Part shown: positions 1 through 13,749 of the stretch, piece after piece
Layout of the letters: the number at the start of each line of letters is the position of its first letter
Numbering within the stretch: the first letter of the stretch is position 1
The notes under the pieces: model-generated
Told to the model about the DNA's origin: nothing
The model's database searches: none
What the model saw: the letters and a program-made list of their open reading frames with translations, nothing else
Assembly: GCA_903813345.2 (NCBI GenBank)
Contig: CAIIXF020000011.1
Coordinates: 27,024,166 to 27,088,165, forward strand
DNA length: 64,000 nt
Direction: 5' to 3'
DNA from: Owenia fusiformis
Taxonomy: Eukaryota; Annelida; Polychaeta; Sabellida; Oweniidae
Program-made: the position numbers and the translations under genes

Positions 1-211
1 CACACAGGCGTTCAAAGATGACCCTCCTGCACCAAAAGCTCTACATCTATTCTCTGCCCTATCACAACAGCTCCTTCTCTCTATTTTTATTCTGAAATAA
101 AATACTATCATATCATAAATTAGGTTTTGATTTTATGATAATACCACGAATATATGGAATTTGAAATATATATACGCCATGTGGTCTCTTCACAATCTAA
201 CATTAGTACAA

Positions 212-1433
212 TAACGTCATTTCGAAGGGCAATATTATACAAATAGTGACTGTCATTGAGGGCAATAGTGTAAATTATTTCCCCGAGGGAATATCCTCTA
301 AAATGTACTATTCTCGAAGTCGCAGGCTGCGGGAATAGTTCATAGAGGATATTCCCAAGGGGAAGTCATTAACACTATTGATCAAAATAAGGCAGTCACT
401 ATTTGTTTCATTGTATAACCTATACTGACTCTTGTCCCGTTTCCTCCGCGAAAGCAAAAAATGCTTAGAAAGCCCCCCCCCCCCCGGGTCCATTGTTAGC
501 ATTATAAGCTGTGACGTCATCATATGCTTAACAGAAAGTTTTTCTTAAGACATTTCTGAGACTCTCACTTGACAAATTAAATCGCGTTTAACATGCGAAC
601 TAGATTATAATAACACTTGAAATTACACAGACGTAATTTCGAAGGGAAATACTAAATCTATTTCGGAACACTTGGCTAGGGATTGACCAATCGGGATTAG
701 TGTTACATATTGGGTATAAAATAGAGTGAAATATTGGACCGATGGCTGAAGGCCGAATGTCCAATATTTCACTTTATTATATACCCAATATATGTAACAC
801 TAATTCTGATCGAAAGTTATATTCCCTCAAATGTAAAAAGCGGGAATATACATTTGAACTATTGCCCGCTGACGTCACGATCGCAACGTCTATTACCCTT
901 GGAAACGTCTGCGCATCATCACTGCGCAGACGAAAAACAGAAAAATGGAGGATGAGCACAAACACAAATCAACTCCGTTCACCATGACAGACGTGCGTGA
1001 ACGATACATAAGCAAAGTGGATTTTCCCTAAGATCAATACGGCTGTGTAATTTCAAGTGTTATGATAATTTATTTCGCTTGTTAAACGCGATTGAATTTG
1101 TCAAGTGAGAGTCTCAGAAATTTCTTAGGCAAAACTTTCTGATGAGCATATGATGACGTCACAGTTTATAATGCTAACAATGGACCCGGGGAGGGGTCTT
1201 TCTAGGCCGTTTAGGCCTTCGCAGAGGAAAAGAGACAAGAGTCAGTATAGGGTATATAACAAAGCAAATAGTTAAGTGCCTAATTTCGAGCAATAGTGTA
1301 ATTGACTTCCCCTTGGGAATATCCTCTATAATCAGAGGATATTTCAGAGGATATTCCCTCGGGGAAATAATTTACACTATTGCCCTCAATGGCGGTCACT
1401 ATTTGTATAATATTGCCCGCAGAGATGACGTTA
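212..1433. mobile_element. Foldback element with nested palindromes, ~1.2 kb
   Basis: The outer ends are inverted copies (TAACGTCAT at the left, ATGACGTTA at the right). Pairing continues inwards almost to the middle: 212-299 pairs with about 1346-1433, the stretch near 344-450 with about 1230-1330, and 525-617 with about 1040-1145. The core at about 702-815 is a further palindrome built on TAGTGTTACATA and its complement. Each arm also contains a smaller hairpin (GAGGATATTCCC and its complement). No transposase frame is visible, so this is a non-autonomous element. The superfamily is unknown and no clean target-site duplication was found. Confidence 0.75.
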
Positions 1434-1888
1434 CTAGTATTATTACCACCGTTAATGATCAGGACTGAAACAGCAAGAAAATCGTACGCACTGAACGATA
1501 TCTAATTTCCCGGGGAAAATTGCCGGTTATTAATTGCATTCTTGACCGGCAACATTGACCGCCACTATGACGTGACATATTGCTCAGGTCGATATAGTAA
1601 AATGAATGCCTTCTAAACTAGCACTAAACCCCTAGAACTGGCCCGGCAAGGTGGTAATAATAACATTTATTTTAACTAAATCAAGTCGCTATGATGTCAT
1701 TCGTACAATTTTAGTACATAAGTAGGAGTAACATTTTGCCAATTTCCCCAAACATCTTATAATTTAAAGTACTTCCTATGTTTGAGAAGTTCGAGGTGAT
1801 AGATTCACTGGTTGATATGCAAATCAAATACGAGGAATGACACCAAAATATTTGTTTTTCATAGAACGTCTACAGGGGGTTTCATACT
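1434..1888. other. Spacer, nothing identified
   Basis: AT-rich sequence between two mobile elements. I see no coding frame or clear repeat. Confidence 0.5.
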
Positions 1889-2006
1889 TGGGTCAGTCAA
1901 AAAGTTCTTTTTATTTATCTCTAACCTTGTCATTTTGAGGAATTGATTCTTGATATTTGGTACACCTATAGAACATATATTGGTGCAAATATTGACTAGA
2001 CATTTT

Positions 2007-2233
2007 ATCTCAACTATCATTGGTTACTGAATAATGGTTGCTATGGTAACATAAGGGCGATGTACTCGGTTCAACCCAATTTTATTGATTGTCATACACT
2101 GTTATATTACATGACATAATATCTCAACTATCATTGGTTACTGAATAATGGTTGTTATGGTAACAGAAGGGCGATGTACTCGGTTCAACCCAATTTTATT
2201 GATTTTCATACACTGTTATATTACATGACATAT
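2007..2233. repeat. 114-bp tandem duplication inside the mariner-type element
   Basis: Two near-identical units follow each other: 2007-2120 and 2121-2233. Both begin ATCTCAACTATCATTGGTTA and end with the ATATTACATGACATA motif. They differ at only a few bases, so the duplication is younger than the decay of the transposase beside it. Part of the unit belongs to the TIR, since its complement occurs near 3270-3325. Confidence 0.85.
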
Positions 2234-2317
2234 ACTTTAAACTGTCTCAATATTTAAAAACTCCTTTCTAACTAAGTCCCCGATGTCATATCTAAGTTTA
2301 ATTTAGTTATTTAGCCT

Positions 2318-3084
2318 TCAAAATAGTCGCCTACTGCAGCAATGACCTTTCGGTGCCTTTCTACCCAGTCTCTGAAGACCCCTTTGAAACCGCCGCAGAG
2401 CCTCATTGGAAACAAACCGGATCCCCCGAAGACCCCTCTTTAGATTGCTGAAGAGGTAAAAGTCATATTGAGATGTGTCTGGGGAGTATGGTGCTTGTGG
2501 AATCCTGCTCCATTGGAGGTCTTCTAAGGCAGTCTTGGTAACATTACTTGTATGGGGACGAGCATTAATTGTCCATGTGGAAGTGTGGCTTAAACCCTCG
2601 CCGTCTCTTCTGACGTATGGCCCTTCATGAGTGAGGAATCTTGGAACCCATTTTGAGGCTATGTAACGCTTTCTCAATACTTAAGTGATGATCGTATGAC
2701 ATGAGCCATGAGAAATATTCAGAATGGAACTAATCTCATCCAGTGAAATGTGCCTATCTTGCTCAGTCAACTTTTGTATTTTCTCAGCATTGTCCTCATT
2801 CACAGAACTCTTGGGCCGGCCAGTCCGTGCTGAATCAGACAGTTTATCCCTTTTTCAGACAAGAAGTCATTGTACCATCTACGGACAGTATTATATCTTG
2901 GAGCATCCTGTCCAAAAGCACCTTTAACAAGTGAATATGTCTCTTGTAGTGTTTTCCTGTTTTCTACCATACACTGTATCAAGTTTCTTTGCTTCCCCTT
3001 TAACAACTTGCTAGGATAATCAATATTTGACATTATTTTTTTCTCAAAATCCCTTTTCACTTTTTCATCCTGAAAATCATCCAT
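2318..3084 (-). pseudogene. Mariner transposase pseudogene, internally deleted
   Basis: The N-terminal part (3084-2800) begins MDDFQDEKV and contains a helix-turn-helix-like stretch ending in RRWYNDFLSEKG, as in mariner transposases. It continues in frame through ISLDEISSILNIS (second HTH), then reaches a stop near 2682. The segment 2677-2318 carries the C-terminal signature NARPHTS...PYSPD...YDFYLFSNLK, typical of the last catalytic block. About 767 bp are present against roughly 1 kb in the family. The piece with the first two catalytic aspartates is missing, so the element cannot mobilise itself. Confidence 0.8.
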
Positions 3085-3452
3085 GTCAGCTGAAAATTGT
3101 CACAATTGAATATTTCCTTGACTGTGATGTCATCAAGACAATAGAATTGGGATCAAAACCTGTCAATTTGCACAATCTGATGTTTTAGCTTGAAAAACTG
3201 TTCAATGAATTGATGCCAAATGAAATTAATGTGACATTAAAAATATGACGTTTTTTAGCTGAACCGTGTACCCCGCAATTACGTTACCATAGCAACCATA
3301 ATTCAATAACCAATCATAGTTGAGATACAATATTTAGCCAATAGTTGCACAAATATATGTTCTATAGATGTACCAAATATCAAGAAGTAAATCCTCAAAA
3401 TGACAAAGTAAGAGATAAAGAAACAGAACTTTTTTGACCCAATTATAATGAC

Positions 3453-6400
3453 CCTTGCTACCATGTAATTTCATATATTTGTAACCTTTGGTCTTTGAAA
3501 TAATGACGCTATTTCAGACAATTACTAAATGCCATCCGCAATACATACTTTTTCACATTTAGTGTCAAAATGACTCATGGGGCCAATATAATTACATTAA
3601 CAATATACACAACCGACTAGACAATTGTATCTGTGTATAATTCTAATAAAAGCGAATGCCAGTCGCTAGAGAGGTGGTTTAAGTATATTATCATTCACAA
3701 ACTACACACTAGGAAAGAATTGTGTAGACATCAAAACACATATCAAAATTACCCCAAAATTGTGTTTTTGATCGTCAAGTGTAAAGTTCAGTTCGCAAAA
3801 AGTATAAAAATCGATCAAAATGCATTTTGGAGCACAAAGTACCTACAGCTCACAACAGCATTTGTATACCATATAAAAACGTATCCATCACAACCAACAA
3901 CGAGAGAACATAATTAAAGTAATTGATCTATGAGAAATAGAACAGAATAAAATCAAAGGTAATAGGCATGGCTGACACTCACATTGCATTTGAAATTAGG
4001 AGATAAGCAATTAAGTATTACTTTTGAGATTACATTGCGTTATATTTTAAATGCCACATATCCAGGTTTGCAAGCATAAGTGCCTTAAGAGAAATACCAA
4101 AAAGCATTAAAACACACAGCAAATTAATGGCAACATCAAAGAACACAACAAAGCACGATCAAAACAACCCACAATATCCCGAAATATGATCTAGCAAAAA
4201 CATATTGATACCGGTCCTTCATCATTTAGGAGTCACGACAACAAGTGATAACTAAAAGGCTCCAAACCCAATTCTATGATCGTTCGAACAAACAATTTAA
4301 TATACCCCCTTGTCTAAAAACCATAGCAAAACATTACAACAATAGAATCGGTCAGCCCTGTACAAACCCTTTCATATGTTGGATAGTTATTCCAATCAAC
4401 TTATCTTAATCAACTTATTTCAATCATTCCAAATCAGGCGCCTCTTGTATAACATCATATGAGCTCCGCAATTCGCTATTGCTGAGAGGCTTTATTGTTT
4501 TATCTATTTCTTAATGTATATTAGATCTACTCTTGAATAGTTAGTTTTATTGGGTGATAAATCTAGATAATATACTGTAGAGTTGATACATTATTGGATC
4601 ATGATTATTTATTAGGTGTTATAAAGTAGGCATGCTATCTCACAAGTGGCGTTGTAGGTGGGGGAGTTAATGAATCCCTGGAGTCATTAGAAACGGAACT
4701 GTTATAATACTCTTATAGTTATGGCCGAAATCTGTATTATAGCTAGCATGTATCAGGCATATGTATGATTTTAGACATTCGCTACGCTCACTTGTCCATG
4801 TATAGTGATACCAACTTGTGCATTAAAATATCACTCAAAAATCTTAGATATGTAGATAATATGCATGTGCAAGTACTGTACCCATACAGGCATAGTAACC
4901 GAAAGGACATGGCTGAATGAAGTGTGTTTCTATTGTGTAAACCAACATTTAATGAACGCATAAAGTGCAACGTGCACTCACCTCCTAAAGTTCGATAACA
5001 TTAGCCCTCTCATTGAACTCTATATTAAAGCCAGTTTATGCAAGGGAAAGATCAATACCCGGTGATTTCAGCGGGAAGTGGCGTTTCGTTCAGTGGATGA
5101 GCTGCGCGCGCACGCATAAATGTGATTATCCAATATAATTAGGGGAGGGCTATTTGAAATAGTTTTTGGTCTCAGGCGCGACCCAGGGCTGTTGTCTTAA
5201 GGACATTTCGTTGAAAATGAGCCATTCGGCTGATAATTGGTAAGAGTTTGCGATCTTATAATGTATAACTGTTACTCAGACACATATTTTGACACGATTC
5301 TGTTGGAAATAAGCTTTGAACCGAGAGATATTCACGATTGATATGCACATTTTTGATTGTGCCATTGCTTTTCCATTGCACAATCCATGTATTGATAGAA
5401 GAAACATTAATAATGCAGATTGGTTTACCTTCAATACATGGCAGACACTACATATCGGTCTATTAATACCAGTTTGTGCCTTAAATAGTTTTATATTTCC
5501 ATCCACGGCCTGGAGCCTGGGTGTGTTTGTCTCTTATGTGTATGCTTGTGCATGGACTTCTAATCACTAGCAGAATTTAACATGATGCAAAGTCGACATT
5601 ATAACTCATGCTGTAACATTTTGACTTCACTGGAAAACAATAGGAATTATTTTTCTTGCCAATCAATCATGAATCACAATCGAAATTTCAGAATGATCAA
5701 TCAGGCAATGGTCCAAATCAAGTTATAACATTATATGATATTCAGCAAGAAGTCCGGTAGAAATACAGAATATTTAAACATCAAAGCTGAAAGTTAAAAG
5801 CTAATCTGTCAATTTTCTGTCTGCAAAAGAGCGTTTACATTTGACACAATAACAGACTGAGGCTTTGAAAGCTAGGATTCCCCAGGAAAATATGACGTCA
5901 TACTAATTAGCATAAGGATTTCCCTATTGGTCTGGGTCGAGCCTTGTTCGAAAACACAATCCATAAATACATGCTAATTTCTAAGGAGATAGGAAGTGTA
6001 TAACGTGTTTATCGATTTTGTTTAAAGATTTAATCAATTATCAAATTGTTTAAGTGGATAAAGTGGTCACACTTGCTTCAATTAATAGCGAATCGACGGA
6101 TAGAAACTGACCAAATTCACGATATCCTACCCCGTATTACTGTAGGCTATAAGCACAGTGACCTACAGAGGGCGCTATCACAAACAAGTACTGCACGAAC
6201 CGATAAATTCCCGGGTATTGTAACGCCCTTGGTTTATGTTTGAATTTATATTTACATGATGGAAATATTGATTTTAATGAATGAATAAACATTCAAATTA
6301 GAGCTTAAAATTCTTATTTCATTTGATTGGTATTTGGCCTTATCTGTTCGAGTGTCTGTTATATTTAACGCAGTATGCACCTTTGTTCCATATATTTAAG

Positions 6401-6648
6401 GTGCCATGATACTTAACAGGAAATGACAAAACAGGAAGTGACAAAATTTTTTGCATCTTTAGACATTTTTTGAACAAAGATAACAGAGTTATGTTTTGAC
6501 TTCCAGTCAATTCAACTAGTTCCACATACCATTTACAGGTCCAGGATCACAATGTCCATGGACAGAATGACCCTAAACATGATGACATAACCTTTTCAGC
6601 CCTCTGAAAATGTGACTGAAAAATAGCTAAAAGTAGCTAGGAGCTAGT
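3453..6648. other. No gene identified
   Basis: AT-rich sequence with only short, unrelated open frames. I saw no convincing splice-bounded coding exon, RNA gene or clear repeat. Confidence 0.45.
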
Positions 6649-6913
6649 GAAGGTCACTGAACAGAATTTTTTGAATCTTTCAGAAAATGTGCCCAATATA
6701 TTGCTCTAAATAATACAATCTTTGATAATTTCGTATCATTCATAGAAAAAGAAAAAAAATGAAAAAACTGATTCGAAAAGCGTTCTATTTTCCTTTTTAT
6801 GACCGCCATTTTTGTTTCAGACAATTTTCTAAAATTTCAAAGATTGTATCAGTTAGAGCATTATATTGGGCACATTATCTGAAAAATTCAAAAGACTCTG
6901 TTCAGTGACCTTC
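6649..6913. mobile_element. Foldback MITE, ~265 bp
   Basis: The left arm 6649-6726 begins GAAGGTCACTGAACAGA and pairs with the complement of 6836-6913. Pairing continues through TTTTGAAT, ATGTGCCCAATATA and ATACAATCTTTGA with scattered mismatches. The central ~110 bp are A-rich. There is no coding potential. The superfamily is unknown. Confidence 0.75.
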
Positions 6914-9900
6914 CCTTCGTGTGATTTTAAGAGATTTACACATTAGACCACTAACATACCTTTCCTTCTGTTAAATGGTATATTTGAATTCAGTGAAATG
7001 ATTTTTCCTATACTATAGCTTTGATATACACAGTGGTGTCATTTGAATCATTTCCCATGACATTTTAAAAAAGCTTGGACCAAATCTCCATTGATGAAAT
7101 ACTAGAATTCTTTAAAATCGTGGATTATTTGTATGTTAACCAATTTATTATTATAATTTATCATTATAACACGAGGGTCATCATATGGTACATCATTCAA
7201 GTTTTACACAGATTCAACTAACACTTTTTAATAAATCATGAAATTAAGCCACTATTCCAGGATTTTAACATGTAAGTGAAAGGCAGTCTAGCCCAAATTA
7301 AAAGCTGGATAAAAGATGGCAGCACTTGATTTCATTGTTTTTTCTGCTTTTAAGAAACTATCCTATTGCAATACTGTTCTGGGTTTTATTTCGTAATGTG
7401 TTAGAAATATTCAATATTTATTTTATTACGTGTAGATGAGTGCTTGTTCTCTCACTGTAAAATGTAAGTCATATATTCTACAATATCAAGAAAGGTCATT
7501 AACTTTGAGCAGATCGATCGTTTAACAATAAGATGTTCCATGCAGGGCTCTCCTGGAAATACAGATGGGGGTTAATTAAACAAAACTAGTATCCGACGGT
7601 TCATATAGAACATATTATATAGAATAAATGTTTGACTTGCCAAGCAAATGGGGGATTGATTTTTAAACATATATTATCATATCATATCATAATTATATCA
7701 AACCATTTCATGATATTTCATAATGAAGTATCAAATGTGATTATATGTTTTAAGATGCTTATTCAATCCGCTTTGCAATACATAGTTCTATGGGTGTGGT
7801 GTCACATAAATACGATATCTTATACGTAGGAGTGGAATTACAATTACTTACGATATGACAAAGTTGTAAACAAAGATGACCGATGTAATTGGAGGTGAAA
7901 GCATTAACGTCACCAAATGTGTTGGGTTAATTGCAGTAATGGATTCATGGCATGTTATCAAGGATAGAAATAAAAAAATGCACGCATATTATCATGCAAG
8001 ATTTTAAAATATCAAATAACAATAAGCATCTCATCAGTGTGTCATGATTCTATATTCCAGATACACCACCACTAGTAAATTACAGCAAATGATAGAATGT
8101 GGAATATATACAGGGTGGTCAAAACGACAGTTTTTTAAGAAATTCTATGATTTTTTAAATTTTTTGATTAAAAGCAATAATTTGAATATAACATCGAGGT
8201 TTCAACCTAGCCATGGACTATGAATTGTACCCTGCGTGCAGAGTCTAGTACTACCGACGAAGACGAGACTCTCTTTTGAGAAGTCAAGTTGAACGAATGC
8301 AAAGGGTAATGAATTGTCAACTTTTACTCGAATAAAACTCCTTTTAACATGTGGTGTGTCATGAGAAAATACTAACATTGTGACCTTAACCTTGACAAAA
8401 TATACAGGTTATTCTATAGTGAAAATGAGTGCTTCTTTCGTCGCTTACTGATCACGCCTTGCAAAAATTTGAAAACCGTTTTGATATTGTTGTTGGGAGT
8501 GTTCTGAACTAAGTTTAAGTAAAGTATCGTTTGAAAATTAATGCCATAATGGTAGGTTTGGGTGTTTTTGCTTTCCTTTTTACTCACGGTTACCATGATG
8601 GTAAATACAAGGCTTCGGTAACCTTGACAACTTGTTTTTTGAAAGATATCCACCTACTGGTAGTTGGACCAAGTTTGGCGGAAAACGGCCCCGAGTTGAC
8701 ATACAAACAGTGAGATTAATTGATTGTTGCAAGTTGTAAATTGGCAAAACAATGGTGGAGTCAACCTAATGTCCCTGACCTGAAACGGCCTGGTGACCAC
8801 CCAACTAAAAGTCCTGATGCAAACCCTTGTGAATTTAGGTCGAGAAGACGGTACATTAGCACCCAATCTTTATTCCCCATCTAAGCTTGCAATTGAGACA
8901 AACCTTCGTCTAACCTTTTGGTATTGGATCTTAATCTACTTGTACATATATAAACTTGGCTACCTCGTCTATTGATTCTTCACTGGACATTTAAAATGAC
9001 ACTTTAGACGTATTGTTTGAATTGATGGCCAAACGAATAGAAGAAGTATGTGAGATTATGCGTCCGCCTTGGATGGTTACTAAACGACAGTCCCCGAGCA
9101 AGCCAATATGGTCCTTCAGATGAATGTCAATAAATCTGCCAATGTCAATAGGTTATTCTCATAATATGGATATTGTAGAAAGCTTTATAAATCATTTCTA
9201 TTTTAGACCGTCTACCTCCTCAAGATTTTTGAGATACATTGCTATTTCAATAACTACATTGTTGTACTGAAGTTGTGAATTCTTATAGATATAAATTCCA
9301 CTTGTGAAAACTTGTTAGCAAGTCGAGAGTGCTTGCACAAAGCGGCATACTTTCTCTCATGAATAGATATGACTTGTAAGAGATGTAACACATTGGGTTC
9401 CCTTTGTTCACTGATTTAATTCCCCATAGATACCAGAAGAAGCAAGCTCTATCCATCTTCAAAGGAATTGACTCATTCTTTAATCAAAAAAGCATTTTAC
9501 CTAACAGAACAAAATAGGTTGACAGGTTTTCAACTTCTCAAAACGCTTATTAATTACTCTGACTTATATGCTGGGATTTTGGACCATAGTTAATAAATAC
9601 ATAATGTAAATGATAAACAATTTTCAATGTTATGAGAACCTATTTAGAATTGTTGAAATGGCAGATGCAGCCATCTTACCTTTTGATCACTATGTGTTTA
9701 TGCAAGAGGCTTATGCCTACCTATAGCCATAGTTCGAGCTCCTGAATAATTGACATGTCGGGCTTTACTTATAGAGACATGCCCTGTAGACAAAGCTATA
9801 GTTATATTTAATAATACATGATTGAGGGTTTAATTTAAGTATTTGGTTTTTCCAGGTATCTTCAAATATTATTCAACTTATTTCATTTAATTACTGAAAT

Positions 9901-10113
9901 GCATTCATTCAATTTACACAACCATATTCAGAAATTTCTTGCTGTCAATTTCCAAGACATTCTTATTATCTCCATTTGTACCCATAGTTTTATGATATTT
10001 ACTCTATAATATCGAATTTGAAGTCATCTATAACAGCTTAGCTGGGGATCAACCTGAAGCGAAGACATTATGTCTGGCCAGCATGGCCAGATTTCCGGTA
10101 AAAGGATTTGATA
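6914..10113. other. No gene identified; one orphan TIR-like end near 8110
   Basis: Short overlapping frames only. At about 8110 the sequence TACAGGGTGGTCAAAA matches the terminal motif of the mariner-like MITEs elsewhere in the window (for example the complement of 31066-31086), but no partner end was found nearby. Confidence 0.45.
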
Positions 10114-10115
10114 TA

Positions 10116-10510
10116 CACTCCCCTCCATAAGTTTGGCAACCTTTTTCCCCCATTGAACTACGTGTTATAGCCTCTTTACGTTTGAATTTTTATTTACTTA
10201 ACCGGCGATGAAATAACTTATAATATTGATGGAAACGTAACTTGACTTTATTTCCAATACCTCCAAATTTTTAACATGGGAATGTCGATTTTAAAAAATT
10301 AATCAAATTTATCATCAATTTTCGACCTATTGTAATTGAGGAAAAAAATTGAGAAAATTTGGAGGTATTGGAATTAAAGTCAAATTACGTTTCCATCAAT
10401 AGTATAAGTATTTTCATCGCGGGTTAAGGAAATAAAAATTCAAAGGTAAAGAGGCTTTAACACGTAGTTCAATGGGGGGAAAAAGGTTGCCAAACTTATG
10501 GAGGGGAGTG
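10116..10510. mobile_element. TA-flanked foldback MITE with ~160-bp arms
   Basis: The element starts CACTCCCCTCCATAAGTTTG and ends with the complement of the same sequence. TA dinucleotides flank it at 10114-10115 and 10511-10512. The arms pair over roughly 160 bp (the CCTCCAAATTTT block at ~10260 pairs with ~10355), leaving a short loop. TA flanks and the absence of any ORF suggest a Tc1/mariner-type non-autonomous element. A piece of the same end lies at 33650-33752. Confidence 0.85.
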
Positions 10511-10512
10511 TA

Positions 10513-13500
10513 AAAATTTTGGCTTTTTAGATTTCGTCACCTTTACCATTCACCTAATATTTGGTTACCCGTCGTTGGTTCTGGTTTTGATTTATGATTA
10601 CATCACAGAAATAATATATCGATATTAAAACACAGTCCCATCTAGTCCCATTAAGTAGATTGTAGATATCTTAGAGGTGTTGAACTATTTTCGTAACTCT
10701 GCGTGATCGCTTCATTTAGTAAATTCAGATATATCTTTTTCATAATTCGAAGCAGGAATCTGCGCAGTACATGCATATACTGTTGTCACAAAGAAACAAT
10801 TGGGAATGATTCAAATGCATGCGTTTTGATTTAGTCAATATCAATATCAGATTAATTTCAATTTAGACTCTACGAATGTTTTTTCTGTTCTATCATTATG
10901 GCCTGACCTCTACATGTAAATTATATTTTTCATCGCCTACATGCAATGTACTTCTTTTGCTTTTCTTTAAACACTTTTAATTGGATATCTACAATTGGTT
11001 TCTTCAATTGTTCACCATGCATGAGAACATATTGAGGCAATGATTGAAACTACTTTAGTATCATTTTAGCTTTGGAAAATCACGAATCTAAAAAATATTG
11101 TACTATTCGAATTATGTTCATCAATGTTATTTGGACGTTTTAACCTAAAATATTTTACACTTTTACTACCACTTTTAATCGGTAGCAGAATATGAATTTG
11201 AGAAAAAACTGAAATCGTTACTTCGCGTCATTTTGCTTAAGTCACGTGACCAACTGCGAAAAGTTAATTATCAAAGTTGAATGAAATCCTTGAAAGCTGT
11301 ACATTTACCCCAAGAAGGAACACACCTTCGCAAATTATATTTGTTACCCGTGCTTCTTACATTCTTACAAACTAACCGCCAATTCATCGAACAATTTGTC
11401 AAATGGGATAGACAGACAAACGAGATCCGGTCTCTTATGATATTAATCGAAATATTGTTTCAATCGACGGAAAATTACAGCACCGTGTGCTTTATGTGTG
11501 ATTGATGAACACAGTTTAACTGAACAAGATTGATTGGAAGGCAAACACTGTTAGTTGCAGTCAACTGCTACTCGATTAATTGCAGATATTCGCACATTAC
11601 ACAAAGCTGCTGAATAAAGTCTGTGAAAATACAATCGCACCAATTACTACATTACAAAACACAATGGGGTCTTTGCATTTACATTACCGCTTATGTCTAC
11701 ATTAGTCTATATGTGCATTGAGATTACGCCTAATATGAATACCCTGTTGGGAAAATATGATACCATACAGAAATGTCATGTTCACTGATGGAAAACACCT
11801 CATCACTCAGTTTGAAAATCAACTGCAGTTGATATCAATCATGTAACGCAACAGAAAAATACTCAATGCAAACTGTTAAGACGTAACTGGTAATCCCAAA
11901 TACCCAAAACCCCTAACGGTGATCTATTGAATTAAGAAATAGATTGTACTATCACAAGATCGCAGGATATTCCAACTGAAATCATCACAATGCACAATGA
12001 GCGTAAAATCCTCGATTCCCTAAAAACAAACCATTGGTATTAGTCTCAGGAAATACATTCCTTTGCATTGAATTGTCAAATAGACAATCGTTGTGTCCAT
12101 TACATCAGAGACTTTGCTAAATAGCGAGCATTTCCAGTGATTAAATCATAAAAAATGATTTTTAAGTAAAAACAGAACAATTATTTACGGTTAGAATCAT
12201 CCTCTTTAAAATTATGTCATATAGTACATGGTTGCTTCCAAATGATTTGTGAACCTATATATGTGATAAAAAATAAAGACCAGTGTGTATGAAGTATCCC
12301 ACCGTCATTACTTCTATTGCATTCGATCAACGTTTGAGATACTAAGGGTTTGTTTTTCATTTGGGTTTCCTTTCGTCCTGTTGCGTTTCACATCTTTTAT
12401 TGTTTTCTAATTCTGACATTTGTGGTAACATGGTTGTTTGGGGAGGCGGTATTTTGTTTGTTTGAATTCTAGGTTATTTGTCGGGATGCTTGGATTGTTT
12501 CACTTTGTTTGGTTGGACTTTTTTATTCTCTCAGCATTTTCATATTTGTTGGTCTTTACCCCCGTCAGGCCCCTGTTTTTACATATCCTCTCTTGGGCGC
12601 ATCAAAACGATGTAAATTAGGAAAATTAACCTTTTGTAACGATAAAACCTAATAATGCGGCCATAAAAAATAAAACCTTTTAAAATGCCAAAACGTCAGG
12701 TTGTAATTATATGTTTGGGAGACAATTAGTACTTAAAAATTTACATATAAGAACGGGAAAATGTCCTGCTAAATTAAGTGTTTTTGCGGAATATAACATT
12801 TGACATCTCCCGGACTAGTAGAAGACATAGGTGCTGGTGATGGACAGCTATAAGCGCATTATACATGTATTATGCATTTGATTAAAAGTCGACTAAAAGC
12901 ATCGATGGACGTAATTGATACAATACACATCAAATTAAGTGAAGGACTCGCTAAGTAATCGCAATATACCGTGATTCTTTAATGAAATGGATTCTCAAAA
13001 CATTTCTTGACCGATATTGGAAGCGATATTTGCGGAAATTCTAGAAACATAAACCCCACTTGGGGAGCAACACAATATAATGGGCTGTAGTTTATTTCAA
13101 AGAATATACAGTTGTTACAAAGAAGAGTGCATTCTTTTTCTATTATTTTGAAAGAATGGACACTTGGCAAGCTATCCAAAAGCCAGTGTCGCACAAAAGA
13201 TGATTGCCAGTTTTTGATAGTTTTCATCATTCAAAAAGAATATCCAAATGTACATGAACTCATATTTTGTTATTGTGCATTCTTTAAAATAACTAATTTT
13301 ACCCACTCACTTGTCAATTTGCTTTCCTCATAGTTAGTTTAAAATAAATCAAACTTCCCTAAATTGGAACACGGGCCATTTACCTAAAGTATCCTAAACT
13401 AAACTATCTATCCGAAAACCCAGTACTCATGGTCTATCCGTGACATAATGATGATATGATTTTGATGAATTGATGAATCTAGTATGGTTGAAGTTTTGCA

Positions 13501-13740
13501 ATTTCTTGTGATTTTGAATTATGATAAAGTTCTTTAAAACGGGGAAGCGGCTTAGGCTTCCTGGATGTTTGTTTGTATTTGTTTTAAGTTATTATACTCC
13601 TAAATGTTCTTTATTTATTTACCATTGTCACGTCTCTTTTTCTGGAATCGTGTCAACTGCGAGAATATTTTGAACTGAAACGTGTATAGTACTGTATTTG
13701 GAGATTATACTGCATGGATGCAGGTACTAATTCATCCACA
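10513..13740. other. No gene identified
   Basis: AT-rich. The open frames (for example 11281-11505 and 12438-12620) have no recognisable domain, no paired splice sites and no repeat relationship inside the window. Confidence 0.45.
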
Positions 13741-13749
13741 TAATGCTTT

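Larger units (their letters stand above)
1889..3452 (-). mobile_element. Decayed mariner-type element with ~190-bp TIRs
   Basis: The ends pair as imperfect inverted repeats. TTGGGTCAGTCAAAAAGTTC at the left matches the complement of the right end near 3450, and pairing continues through the GATATTTGGTACA motif to GGTTGCTATGGTAAC. A TA dinucleotide lies just outside each end, one base from the TTGGG, fitting Tc1/mariner target preference. The interior carries transposase remnants on the minus strand (separate entry) and a tandem duplication (2007-2233). A partial copy of this TIR lies at 33551-33632. Confidence 0.8.
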
